Notes under the pieces: generated by a model | What the model saw: only the letters and a program-made list of their open reading frames with translations | Database searches by the model: none | What the model was told of the DNA's origin: nothing | Shown here: positions 15,990 through 23,853 of the stretch, one piece after another | Layout of the letters: each line of letters begins with the position of its first letter | Numbering within the stretch: position 1 is the first letter of the stretch | Origin: CAVPKN01 sp964588495 | GTDB taxonomy: Bacteria > Chlamydiota > Chlamydiia > Chlamydiales > JAAKFR01 | Direction: 5' to 3' | DNA length: 43,911 nt | Assembly (NCBI GenBank): GCA_964588495.1 | Contig: CAZPPS010000015.1 | Coordinates: 1-43,911 of the forward strand | Position numbers and translations under genes: made by a program

Positions 15990-16787
15990 TTAGAATACTG
16001 GTTCTTCCGCAAGGGCAGAGTGGATGACCTTGAAAGCAAGGCCATTATTTTTAATGGTGCTTTCGACCAGCTCTTTAAACCAAGCCCCAGCATTCGGAGC
16101 AATATAAACGGCATCCACTAAGCAGTCGAGATCGACTTCTATGTAATGGCCCGTGTTGATATCTTGAGCTGAAAGGTCGATTTGTCCGTTCCTGATATGA
16201 GGTTGCCAGAAAAGACATCGCAGTTCTTTTTCATAATCAAAGCTATGTCGCTTATGTAAAACGGCGTGGAATCCACCTCCATAGGCAGGAGCGGGGTGTT
16301 CCTCGCCAGTATCTGGATTCTTTATTGTACCGATCCAAAGAGCGTTGCTGTAATCGATGTAGAAGACTTGACCGATGAAGATCTGTTTTTCTGTGGCGTT
16401 GAAGGAGTTTTTTAATTGCTTAAATGTAGTCCGGATAGCTATCCCTTCATTAGTACGGCCGTTTGAAGTATACCGATTCCACATTGCGTCAGATTCGATG
16501 GAATTCATGTGCCAGCAGTTCACATACATTTGCCTTCTCGACTCTCGGCTATTGGTCCGCAAAAGCCTTAGGAGTTTTTCCTCGTATGCCATTTCTTGAA
16601 AATGCTGCTCTCGAGCTGCCAGGCTTCCTCTTGGATATGAACCTTCGAAAGGATCGCCGAGTAAGTCCGCCCTGCAAAAATGCATTCCTTTTTTTACTAG
16701 TAAGGAGGCGAACTTGGTGAAATCGAGATAGCGCCAAAGAACAGTGTCTTCTGGAGGGCAGATGAACTGGGGATGTTCTTCAAACAT
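15990..16787 (-). CDS. DUF2971 family protein
   Basis: This protein (about 265 aa from the ATG at 16787; a TTG at 16811 extends it) has the full DUF2971 pattern. It runs VLWRYLDFTKFASLLVKKGMHFCRADLLGDPFEGS near the start, then YVNCWHMNSIESDAMWNRY, NEGIAIRTTF, and YEKELRCLFW near the end. These proteins occur widely in bacteria and phage-linked regions, often near mobile or defence genes. No reaction is established. It is the first gene inside the left end of the island. Confidence 0.85.
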   Translation of the reverse strand: MFEEHPQFICPPEDTVLWRYLDFTKFASLLVKKGMHFCRADLLGDPFEGSYPRGSLAAREQHFQEMAYEEKLLRLLRTNSRESRRQMYVNCWHMNSIESDAMWNRYTSNGRTNEGIAIRTTFKQLKNSFNATEKQIFIGQVFYIDYSNALWIGTIKNPDTGEEHPAPAYGGGFHAVLHKRHSFDYEKELRCLFWQPHIRNGQIDLSAQDINTGHYIEVDLDCLVDAVYIAPNAGAWFKELVESTIKNNGLAFKVIHSALAEEPVF

Positions 16788-16967
16788 TGGACCTATCAGG
16801 GTTGGAGTCAATGATATACTCTTGGAAGATTTGAGTAACCTAAAAAAGTAGGTTTTCTAGGCTTTTACAGGTTGATTTTTGATAGGGACTCTTGAGAATA
16901 CTATTTTACATGACGTTAATTAACAGTCAGATGCGACAGTTTTATCTGCAAGTTCATATGTGTTTAG

Positions 16968-17023
16968 CTGTTCAGTATTTTTGTCTGTTCAATATATATT
17001 GAACAGTGTAATATAATGAACAG
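16968..17023. promoter_or_regulatory. Operator/promoter of the toxin-antitoxin pair
   Basis: A perfect 22-bp palindrome at 16985-17006 (CTGTTCAATAT followed by its exact reverse complement) is flanked by CTGTTCA at 16968-16974 and TGAACAG at 17017-17023. That gives four half-sites. TATAAT at 17012-17017 overlaps the last one, and GAAGGAG precedes the ATG at 17036. AbiEi-type antitoxins are known to repress their own promoter through inverted repeats, so this is the likely autoregulatory site. Confidence 0.75.
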
Positions 17024-17035
17024 AAGGAGATCGCA

Positions 17036-17767
17036 ATGAAAGGTCGTTTCCTAGTAAGTTCCAATGAAGATCCGGCAGAAGGTAATGTCTATGCTGATAA
17101 GTCTTCTCTCGTGCTTGATTGGCTGCTTCGAGAAGGACTTTCCAAAGAAAGCTTTTCATTGAGAGAAGTTGCTAAAGAAGCCGGAGTAAGCCTGGGTCTG
17201 GTTCAACGTGTTTTCAATATTCTGGTGTTGAAAGGACTTCTGCAAGTTGAAGGAGTAAGAACTTCCAAGAGGTTTTCCTTTAACAAACCAAAAGAGCTTC
17301 TAGAAAGCTGGTTAGAGCACTACAGCATCGTGAAAAAATGCAAAATCAGAACATATCATTCCGCTCTTTCTGGAAAGTCAGAGTGGTTCAAGGCTTTAAA
17401 GAAATCTGGACTCGAGCAAAACGTAATCTTGGCCCTTCATTCAGCAGCTGAAGCATTTGAGCTTAAGAACACCAATCTGGAAGGATTAGAATTGTATGTC
17501 CTTGATCCTTCGATTAGACCGAAATTGGAAAGCGCTCTGCAATTGGAACCGCAAGAAAGGGGATATGAAGTCTTGTTGATCGAACCTTACTACAAAATGC
17601 TTCTCAAGCAAAATAAGAAGGATGGTAAAGAAATTGGCATTTGTCCGCTGCTCCTTGCCTTTTTAGATCTTTATCACTTTCCTCTACGAGGACAAGAGCA
17701 AGCAGAATTTATAGCCCAGCGAGCACCTGAACTGAAACGCATCTACAAAAGCCTTAAGAATAAATGA
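17036..17767 (+). CDS. AbiEi-like type IV antitoxin/repressor
   Basis: This 243-aa protein has an N-terminal winged helix (about residues 35-90: SFSLREVAKEAGVSLGLVQRVFNILVLKGLLQVEG). A C-terminal domain contains EVLLIEPYYKMLLKQ and ICPLLLAFLDLYHFPLRGQEQAEFI, the pattern of type IV AbiEi-family antitoxins. Such proteins bind their promoter and neutralise the partner nucleotidyltransferase without direct complex formation. The gene overlaps the next by 4 nt (ATGA), which gives translational coupling. The strong operator directly upstream supports an autoregulated toxin-antitoxin pair. Confidence 0.8.
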   Translation: MKGRFLVSSNEDPAEGNVYADKSSLVLDWLLREGLSKESFSLREVAKEAGVSLGLVQRVFNILVLKGLLQVEGVRTSKRFSFNKPKELLESWLEHYSIVKKCKIRTYHSALSGKSEWFKALKKSGLEQNVILALHSAAEAFELKNTNLEGLELYVLDPSIRPKLESALQLEPQERGYEVLLIEPYYKMLLKQNKKDGKEIGICPLLLAFLDLYHFPLRGQEQAEFIAQRAPELKRIYKSLKNK

Positions 17768-18543
17768 AACAAATTCAAGAAGACAAGATCATTTCAGAAT
17801 TTTTAAAATCACTGGGACCATGGCGAGAGTTCGTTGTTATTGGGGGTGGTTTTGCTCTTTTTATTTACAAGCTTTACCTCGCCGATCCCAAGCTTGAGAA
17901 TCTCCCTGTTGGAACGCGTGATATTGATTCCTTGATTCCCAGAAAAATTCCTGAGATCTCTAAAAAGAACATCGCCAAATATCTCAATGAAGCAGGCTTC
18001 ACTCACATCTTCAAAGATGTCGATATTCCTGCGACCGAAAGTTTTGTGAAAGAGATCGATGGCGTAGAAGTAGAGATCGAGTTTTTAACCGACTCGGCAA
18101 CCCGAAATGATAAGAATAAAAATGTCATGATTGCAGGCATTGTTGCTCAGCCATTGAGCTACTTGACACTGAGTCTGCAAACGACGATGGAATTTCAAAC
18201 CTATTCAGAAGAGGCGGGAAAGGTTGTTTCTCCTGGCGCATGGATCTTCCATAAAGGGCTTACTTTTACCAAGCGAAAGAGTTCATCAAAGATGCTCAAG
18301 GATCTCTATGGGATCTGGTATGTAGCTACGCAGCTAGGGGATTTTTCAGAACAAGCGCTAGCTGAGTTTGGCTTTCTTTCTCAACAGCACCCGAAATGGC
18401 TGCAGACATTTCAAAAGCAACTGTCCAATTGGATGAATCAAGCTTCTCCCGCTGAATGGTCTAAGCTAGAGTCTCAAGATCCATCTGGGAAGCTAAAAAA
18501 GCTAAGTTTTGAACACATTATAAAGAGACTACTGGCCTTTTAG
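17764..18543 (+). CDS. AbiEii-like nucleotidyltransferase toxin
   Basis: This 259-aa protein has a nucleotidyltransferase core: REFVVIGGGFALFIYKL (residues 22-38, hydrophobic strand and the G-G motif), GTRDIDSLIP (about 50-60, the D-x-D metal ligands), and VEVEIEF further on (third acidic position). It is followed by a helical C-terminal half with LKDLYGIWYVA. In type IV systems such enzymes act as toxins, for example by modifying tRNA; that activity is inferred here. Coupled by ATGA to the antitoxin gene. Some homologues are simply orphan nucleotidyltransferases. Confidence 0.75.
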   Translation: MKQIQEDKIISEFLKSLGPWREFVVIGGGFALFIYKLYLADPKLENLPVGTRDIDSLIPRKIPEISKKNIAKYLNEAGFTHIFKDVDIPATESFVKEIDGVEVEIEFLTDSATRNDKNKNVMIAGIVAQPLSYLTLSLQTTMEFQTYSEEAGKVVSPGAWIFHKGLTFTKRKSSSKMLKDLYGIWYVATQLGDFSEQALAEFGFLSQQHPKWLQTFQKQLSNWMNQASPAEWSKLESQDPSGKLKKLSFEHIIKRLLAF

Positions 18544-18783
18544 CTGATCCTAGAAATAGAAATGAATAAATTGTTCATATCTGATGAATGCAAATTGCTT
18601 TTAAGCAATATCTCATGATATAGTGGGCGTGTGCTTTGTTGGTAAGCCTGCTCGTTCGTGCAAAGATTTCATCGACCAACAGTGGATGATATAAACCTTA
18701 TATCAAGTTTGTTATCCGACAATAGCTTACGAACGCAACATACATTTGGATAATGAGCTTGTTTGACAAACAAGGATTATATT
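18544..18783 (+). promoter_or_regulatory. Structured leader with inverted repeats
   Basis: This gene-free stretch before the next gene holds three inverted repeats. TGTTGGT/ACCAACA lies at 18637-18643 and 18675-18681, GATATAA-ACC-TTATATC at 18688-18704, and CTTGTTTG-A-CAAACAAG at 18758-18774. The last overlaps the AAGGA ribosome-binding site (18772-18776) of the ATG at 18784, so it could gate translation or be a protein-binding palindrome. Confidence 0.5.
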
Positions 18784-19491
18784 ATGACACAAATTCCATA
18801 TTTCAAACGACAAGCCAAAAATCTTCATAAAGATTATAAAGCCAAAGAATCCTACATAAATGACCTTCTCTTATACTATCGTTTTGACAAGGACGATTTT
18901 TGCCTCATGAAGGCTCAACATATCGTTGCGCTTATGAGCGGATTTGCTAAATGGATAGATTTATCAAAAGCTTCAGAAATAGAATTGGAGCTTGCAAAGC
19001 TGTTATTTGACAATCAGGATAAAATTCCCATTGAACATTGGAAAAAGTACATCTCTGCTATAGAGCGTGATAATGGAATCACTCTTGATGCTGAAACAAG
19101 ATTAGAGATATTCAAACATGATTACGAAGTAACTTTTGGTGCTCAACCAAGAAATGGATCAGAGGCTGAAAATAAAAAATCTCCAGAAAAACAAAAACTC
19201 AACCCTGATTCGCAAATCACATCGCTCCCCTTGAATAAGGAGGATCGTGCGGAATTCATTGAAATAGCGAATAGTGTTTTTAAAACAGTCTTGTTAAGGA
19301 TGATGCCTCGCAATCCGGGACTAACTCGTAAACTTTGGAATGCCGAAAACTATGTCGATGACATGTTAACGGAGAATATGTTGCCCATCAGTAGAGACTA
19401 TGCCGCATCATTGATCGATGCTTTCTTGGTTCACCATGTTGCTGGATTGAGCGCGCAAGCGGATAAAATGGCGGGTAGTCCTGATCATTAA
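18784..19491 (+). CDS. Hypothetical protein
   Basis: This 235-aa protein from the ATG at 18784 has AAGGA 7 nt ahead (a TTG at 18763 lies inside the palindrome and is less likely). Its N-terminus, QIPYFKRQAKNLHKDYKAK...LMKAQHIVALMSGFAKWIDL, resembles a short module that begins many bacterial proteins. That module has a basic helix L-x-K-x-x-K and then AQxV-x-A-x-x-x-GFxxW. The C-terminal half (from about residue 145, after a charged linker) is not recognised. Role unknown; it lies in the island between toxin-antitoxin and metal ATPase genes. Confidence 0.6.
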   Translation: MTQIPYFKRQAKNLHKDYKAKESYINDLLLYYRFDKDDFCLMKAQHIVALMSGFAKWIDLSKASEIELELAKLLFDNQDKIPIEHWKKYISAIERDNGITLDAETRLEIFKHDYEVTFGAQPRNGSEAENKKSPEKQKLNPDSQITSLPLNKEDRAEFIEIANSVFKTVLLRMMPRNPGLTRKLWNAENYVDDMLTENMLPISRDYAASLIDAFLVHHVAGLSAQADKMAGSPDH

Positions 19492-19541
19492 TAAGATTCG
19501 ATGAATGGTAAGAATCCATTAAATTTCTGGATTCTTACCTT

Positions 19542-21401
19542 TTACTTCAAACGAAGCAATCTGAGTCCATTGAAAATGACTAGTATCGCCATTCCCGAAT
19601 CAGCTCCTATCGCATATTCAAGGGTAGTTAATCCAAAAATTGCCAGGGAAAGAAAAACGAACTTTACTCCTAGAGAAGCTACAATATTTTGCTTGATGAC
19701 ATGGAGAGTCCTTCTCCCATGACTTATAGAATAAGGGACATTGAGCAGGTTATCGTTCATCAAGGCAATGTCAGCTACTTCAATCGCGACATCCGAGCCC
19801 TTGGCTCCCATTACCATTCCGACATTTGCCGTAGCTAGGGCTGGGGCGTCATTGACTCCATCTCCCACCATGACGACAGATTTGTATTTCTTCTTAAGTT
19901 CATCAATTTTCTCTACTTTCTCCTGAGGAAGAAGCGAGGCAAAATACATCTTGATGCCCGACTTTTCAGCTATATATTTCGCAGCATGCTGGTTATCTCC
20001 TGTAAGCATGGCAGAGGCAATATTCATTTTATCTAGCAAACGGATTGCTTCTTTGGCCTCTTTTCTGATCGTATCAGCGATTCCCAGTATCCCTATGATT
20101 TGATCACTTTCTCGAATGATGACCACTGTCTTTCCGTTTTTTTCTAACTCTTCGATTTTTTTCAAGATAGCAGGAGGTATATCGATCCCCATGAATTTAA
20201 TATTTCCAATGGCATGCTCTGACCCGTTGCAATTGGCGCAGATCGCTTTTCCCCCTTTTCCTGAAATATTTTCATACTGCTCCATGACGTGAGGCGTGAT
20301 GCCTTTATCTTGAATGTAGGTTAAGATGCTTTTAGATAGGGGGTGTGAAGAAAAGGATTCAATTCCTGCAGCATCTGCTAACACTTCTTCTTCTGTGTGG
20401 TTTCCAAGGGGTAGGACATCTGTTACATAAGGTTCTCCTAATGTGAGAGTTCTTGTCTTGTCGAATGCAACAGCCTTTGTCTTGCCGATTTCCTCAAGGT
20501 GCACTCCTCCCTTAATTAAAATTCCTTTTTTTGCTCCGCCTCCTATAGCGGATGCTACTGAAATAGGTGTAGCTACCACTAAAGCGCAGGGGCAAGAGAT
20601 CACTAAGAGGATCAAAGCCTTGTATAACCACTCGGTAAAAACTGCGCCAAAAAATAAGGTAGGAACCGTAGCGATGATAAGAGCGATAAAGACGACGATC
20701 GGTGTGTAGTATTTTGCAAACTTATCGATAAATTCTTGAGTAGGTGCTCGTGACGCTTGAGCCTCTTCCATCAGCTGGACGATTTTGTTGAAAGTCGAGT
20801 CTTTGTTTTCCTTGGTTACTTCTATTTCCAAAAAACCATTTTGATTAAGAGTTCCAGAAAAAACGGTATCATTTTCTTTCTTATCTTTGGGGATCGACTC
20901 TCCAGTGATCATCGATTCATCAACCGATGACATACCTTTTATGACTTTTCCATCCAAGGGAATCAAATCGCCTGGCTTAATTAAGATCACATCACTCTTT
21001 TTAACTGACTCAACTTGTACAACTTCTCCGCTTTTTAAGACGGCCGTTTTAGGAGCTTTTTTAATCAGAGTTTCTACTGCTTTTTTGGATTTTTCTATGC
21101 CATAATCTTCAAAGAGTTCAGCTAAGGAAAAGAAAAAAACAACCGCTGCTGCTTCTCCTATTTGATCGATATAGATAGCTCCAATAGCTGCAATTACTAC
21201 TAAAAAATCAATGTTCAGAAATTTCTGTTTGACGAGTCCTCGAACAGCAGCAATTAGAACAAAATATCCGCCAGAGATAAGCGCTGCATAATACAAAATC
21301 GTAGCTTCTTTATTTAAATCTAGAAACTTCAAGACAAGTGCTGATACAACGCAAATCCCAGAAATTATAGTTAAGAACTTCTTCCAAAAATCAACACTCA
21401 T
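19542..21401 (-). CDS. Heavy-metal P-type ATPase with altered DKTGT
   Basis: This 619-aa P1B-type ATPase has the actuator TGES (166-169), the metal-binding CPC in helix (270-272), HP (353-354) and VGDGVNDAP (about 520). The catalytic Asp314 is in DKTRT rather than DKTGT. It lacks the N-terminal Cys-rich/HMA metal-binding domain. CPC-type pumps move Zn, Cd or Pb (or Cu with other signatures) out of the cytoplasm; the Cys-Pro-Cys with the later membrane segments suits the zinc/cadmium group. The Arg comes from AGA at 20451-20453, one base from GGA. If real, the change is likely to impair phosphorylation, so the gene may be inactive or recently mutated. It has no regulator beside it. Confidence 0.9.
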   Translation of the reverse strand: MSVDFWKKFLTIISGICVVSALVLKFLDLNKEATILYYAALISGGYFVLIAAVRGLVKQKFLNIDFLVVIAAIGAIYIDQIGEAAAVVFFFSLAELFEDYGIEKSKKAVETLIKKAPKTAVLKSGEVVQVESVKKSDVILIKPGDLIPLDGKVIKGMSSVDESMITGESIPKDKKENDTVFSGTLNQNGFLEIEVTKENKDSTFNKIVQLMEEAQASRAPTQEFIDKFAKYYTPIVVFIALIIATVPTLFFGAVFTEWLYKALILLVISCPCALVVATPISVASAIGGGAKKGILIKGGVHLEEIGKTKAVAFDKTRTLTLGEPYVTDVLPLGNHTEEEVLADAAGIESFSSHPLSKSILTYIQDKGITPHVMEQYENISGKGGKAICANCNGSEHAIGNIKFMGIDIPPAILKKIEELEKNGKTVVIIRESDQIIGILGIADTIRKEAKEAIRLLDKMNIASAMLTGDNQHAAKYIAEKSGIKMYFASLLPQEKVEKIDELKKKYKSVVMVGDGVNDAPALATANVGMVMGAKGSDVAIEVADIALMNDNLLNVPYSISHGRRTLHVIKQNIVASLGVKFVFLSLAIFGLTTLEYAIGADSGMAILVIFNGLRLLRLK

Positions 21402-21602
21402 GAATGCCCGTTATTTCTTATTGAATCTTATCCGACTCATATCAATTCACAATAAGCTAGTCAATGTAATAGAGGGGATTTGGGAGATCAAAAGCATTGA
21501 AAATTACAAATTTTTCGACTGACGCCATTTTTTCGTTCCAACAGTTTGCGATAGAATCCAATCGATTACAACTAAACTCGTGTTATAACAATAGGAGCAA
21601 AC

Positions 21603-22739
21603 ATGGAAAAGAAAGAAAATTTGGAAAAGGCAGAAAATGATCTCAGAGGAATTATCGTGCGGACCCATAGGCACTGCCAAACCTATCGAGTACGCATTCG
21701 GATGAAGGGAGGTAAGTATTTTGACAAATCGTTCAGATCAAAGACACTCGCTAAAAAATGGAAGAGAGATATGGAGTCAGCAATCGAGCATGATCGATAT
21801 GAATTCACAAATCCTGCAACTAAACATACTCTTGCAGATCTGATCGATCTCTACATCGAGAGGGTGCTGCCCGGCAAGCCACGTAATGCGAAGAATGTCC
21901 TTCAACACCTGACCTGGTGGAAGGAGGAATTGGGACATTTGCTACTAACCCAAGCACGACCCAGCATAATCGCTGAAAAACGGGATGAGCTGCTTGCGGG
22001 CTTGGTCAGAGGTGAAAAGCTGCGATCACCTACAACGGTTGTACGCTATTTGAGCAGCCTATCTCACGTTTTCACTAAGGCGGTCAAAGAGTGGGAGTGG
22101 ATGAGAGAGAATCCAGTTTTTAAGATTGAAAAGCCCAAGCAGGCGCAAGGCAGAAAACGGGTGCTAACCGAAGAAGAGCAACAAAGGCTTTTGCAAGCAT
22201 GTCAAGAGAGTGGATCGAAGGACTTGTTTTTGATCGTTGCTCTTGCTCTGGGAACAGGGATGCGCAAGGGCGAAATTATGGGGCTAAGATGGAGAAACAT
22301 TCAGTTGGGAGAGACCAGGGGAACGATTGTAATCGAAAGAACGAAAAATGGTCGTTCAAGATCTGTTTTGATTACCGGCTTGTTATTAGGACTTTTACAG
22401 GAGCGACGCCAACAGCAGCGCGCTGATAGCTTGCTCTTCCCATCTCCTAATTATCCCAACCAACCTGTAGATATCCGATCTGCTTGGGAAAGAGCTTTGC
22501 CAAAAGCTGGAATAGAAGGATTTGTCTTTCATGGATTGCGGCACCAAGCAGCCTCTCAAGCAGCAACGATTGAAAACAGTCCCTTGGTGATCGGAGAGCT
22601 GCTTGGTCATCAGACGCTTCAAATGACAAGGCATTATGTTCATCTGCCGAGCGAACATATGCAAACGATGACTGAAGCGCTTCAGTCAAAAATTTTCCAA
22701 CGCTATGAGGAGGAAAGCCATGCACAACTTAGAAAATAA
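21603..22739 (+). CDS. Tyrosine integrase (second copy)
   Basis: This 378-aa tyrosine recombinase has an N-terminal AP2-like arm-binding region (about 15-65), a core-binding domain (75-180) and a catalytic domain with R221 (TGMRKGEI), H310/R313 (HGLRHQAA), H336 (LLGHQ) and Y345 (TRHYVHL). All catalytic residues are present. It resembles the integrase at the island end in most blocks (for example IERVLPGKPRNAKN versus IEKVLPTKPKNARN). GGAG precedes the ATG, and its leader is duplicated at 14641. It is probably the integrase of a nested plasmid-like element. Confidence 0.9.
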   Translation: MEKKENLEKAENDLRGIIVRTHRHCQTYRVRIRMKGGKYFDKSFRSKTLAKKWKRDMESAIEHDRYEFTNPATKHTLADLIDLYIERVLPGKPRNAKNVLQHLTWWKEELGHLLLTQARPSIIAEKRDELLAGLVRGEKLRSPTTVVRYLSSLSHVFTKAVKEWEWMRENPVFKIEKPKQAQGRKRVLTEEEQQRLLQACQESGSKDLFLIVALALGTGMRKGEIMGLRWRNIQLGETRGTIVIERTKNGRSRSVLITGLLLGLLQERRQQQRADSLLFPSPNYPNQPVDIRSAWERALPKAGIEGFVFHGLRHQAASQAATIENSPLVIGELLGHQTLQMTRHYVHLPSEHMQTMTEALQSKIFQRYEEESHAQLRK

Positions 22740-23442
22740 ACCACTTGTAGCCTTTTGGAGGCCAGAATTACTCAGCAATGAGGAAATCCATGCGTGCTTG
22801 AAGGAAACATGCTGGACCGCCAGAAAGGCCGCTTATTATGTTCTAGGCTTGAAAATTCCTGACCTTCATAGCCTTGAACAAGAGAAAAAACTTTGTCCTG
22901 ATTTTGAAAAGTATTACGAACTTTTCGAAAGCTGTTTTGAAGAGGGAAGAATTGCGGTCCATTCTTACTGTTCAGAGTATGGCAAGACTGTTCGGACTGC
23001 TTTGCCTGTCGACTGGCTGAAGCTTGTGCATAAGGGAAGGTTAAAAGATGATGCTATCGATGACAAAGAGGTGAAGCGAGAAGGGTTGTATGTTACTCCG
23101 GTCCTTACAGAAGCTTGGCTCCTTTTGCAAGGGAAGGCAGTCTTTGCCAAAAGGCGACCCGCTCAAGAAAGGGACGATAAGCTTTTTTCTTGGAGTACCG
23201 CCAGAAAGCTGCGCAAGGATTTTCCTCAGTTGTCCAACCGTCAAATGGCGCAGATCTTCTACAAGCATTGCTCGAAGGTGCAGAAATATCCCTTCAAGAC
23301 CGTTTATGGTTGGATCATCGATTCAGCCATCCCCATGAATGAAGAGCCTTCGCAAAGCAGGCGTGATAGAAACGGCCGTCCTAAAAAAGACAGCTATCAG
23401 AAGCTTTCTGTCGATTTCTCTTCCTATTTCAATAATTTGTAA
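22720..23442 (+). CDS. Hypothetical protein of the integrase module
   Basis: This 240-aa protein starts at the ATG at 22720, which has GAGGAGG 6 nt upstream; a frame start at 22705 lies within the integrase. It overlaps the integrase end by 20 nt, so the two are co-translated. It is rich in Lys/Asp/Trp with a helical character. LSNRQMAQIFYKHCSKVQKYPFKTVYGWI near residues 165-195 looks like a helix-turn-helix DNA-binding segment, followed by the basic R-R-D-R-N-G-R-P-K-K-D. I do not know the family; it may belong to element maintenance or replication. Confidence 0.6.
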   Translation: MHNLENKPLVAFWRPELLSNEEIHACLKETCWTARKAAYYVLGLKIPDLHSLEQEKKLCPDFEKYYELFESCFEEGRIAVHSYCSEYGKTVRTALPVDWLKLVHKGRLKDDAIDDKEVKREGLYVTPVLTEAWLLLQGKAVFAKRRPAQERDDKLFSWSTARKLRKDFPQLSNRQMAQIFYKHCSKVQKYPFKTVYGWIIDSAIPMNEEPSQSRRDRNGRPKKDSYQKLSVDFSSYFNNL

Positions 23443-23457
23443 CCCGCTGTTATTCAA

Positions 23458-23518
23458 CGCATTTTACGGTTTTCCTACCGGCGCCATTTTTCATGGCGAT
23501 AGATTGCCGTAAAATGCG
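23458..23518. repeat. Nested perfect hairpin in front of the excisionase-like gene
   Basis: CGCATTTTACGG (23458-23469) pairs with CCGTAAAATGCG (23507-23518), a 12-bp perfect outer arm. Inside it CGCCAT (23482-23487) pairs with ATGGCG (23493-23498). The 61-bp element lies just after one gene and 39 bp before the next. It could be an operator, a terminator without a T-tract, or part of the element's origin region. Confidence 0.7.
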
Positions 23519-23556
23519 GTTATTAAATTCAAACTGCAATAGCAGAGGAGTGCGAA

Positions 23557-23853
23557 ATGAAAAACAATAAATCAAAAAATACAGATGAATTGGCTGGAGA
23601 GCCAAGACAGACACGGTTAATCCCTGTGTCGAAATGGAATGAGTTTCATGAATGGCCACCAGTTGGTGGAATGCGGCACTTAATCTTTTTTCGAAATGAA
23701 AATGGATTTGCTAAGGTCTTAAAACGTCCTAATCGGACCTGGCTCATTGATGAGAAGGCTTTTTTCAAGTGGGTATCTGAGAAGAAATACAGACCTCGAA
23801 AAAAAGATTTAGAAATTCCTGAAAATACTAAAGCCTCAGTAGTACAGTCATGA
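23557..23853 (+). CDS. Excisionase/AlpA-like helix-turn-helix protein
   Basis: This 98-aa protein is made of a short basic lead and one DNA-binding domain. The sequence LIPVSKWNEFHEWPPVGGMRHLIFF, then NGFAKVLKRPNRTWLIDEKAFFKWVSEK, is the pattern of small winged-helix proteins related to excisionases. They recognise a site and in mobile elements control excision or replication. It overlaps the rep-like gene by 4 nt (ATGA), so it is co-translated with it. The AGAGGAG ribosome-binding site precedes the ATG. Confidence 0.75.
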   Translation: MKNNKSKNTDELAGEPRQTRLIPVSKWNEFHEWPPVGGMRHLIFFRNENGFAKVLKRPNRTWLIDEKAFFKWVSEKKYRPRKKDLEIPENTKASVVQS

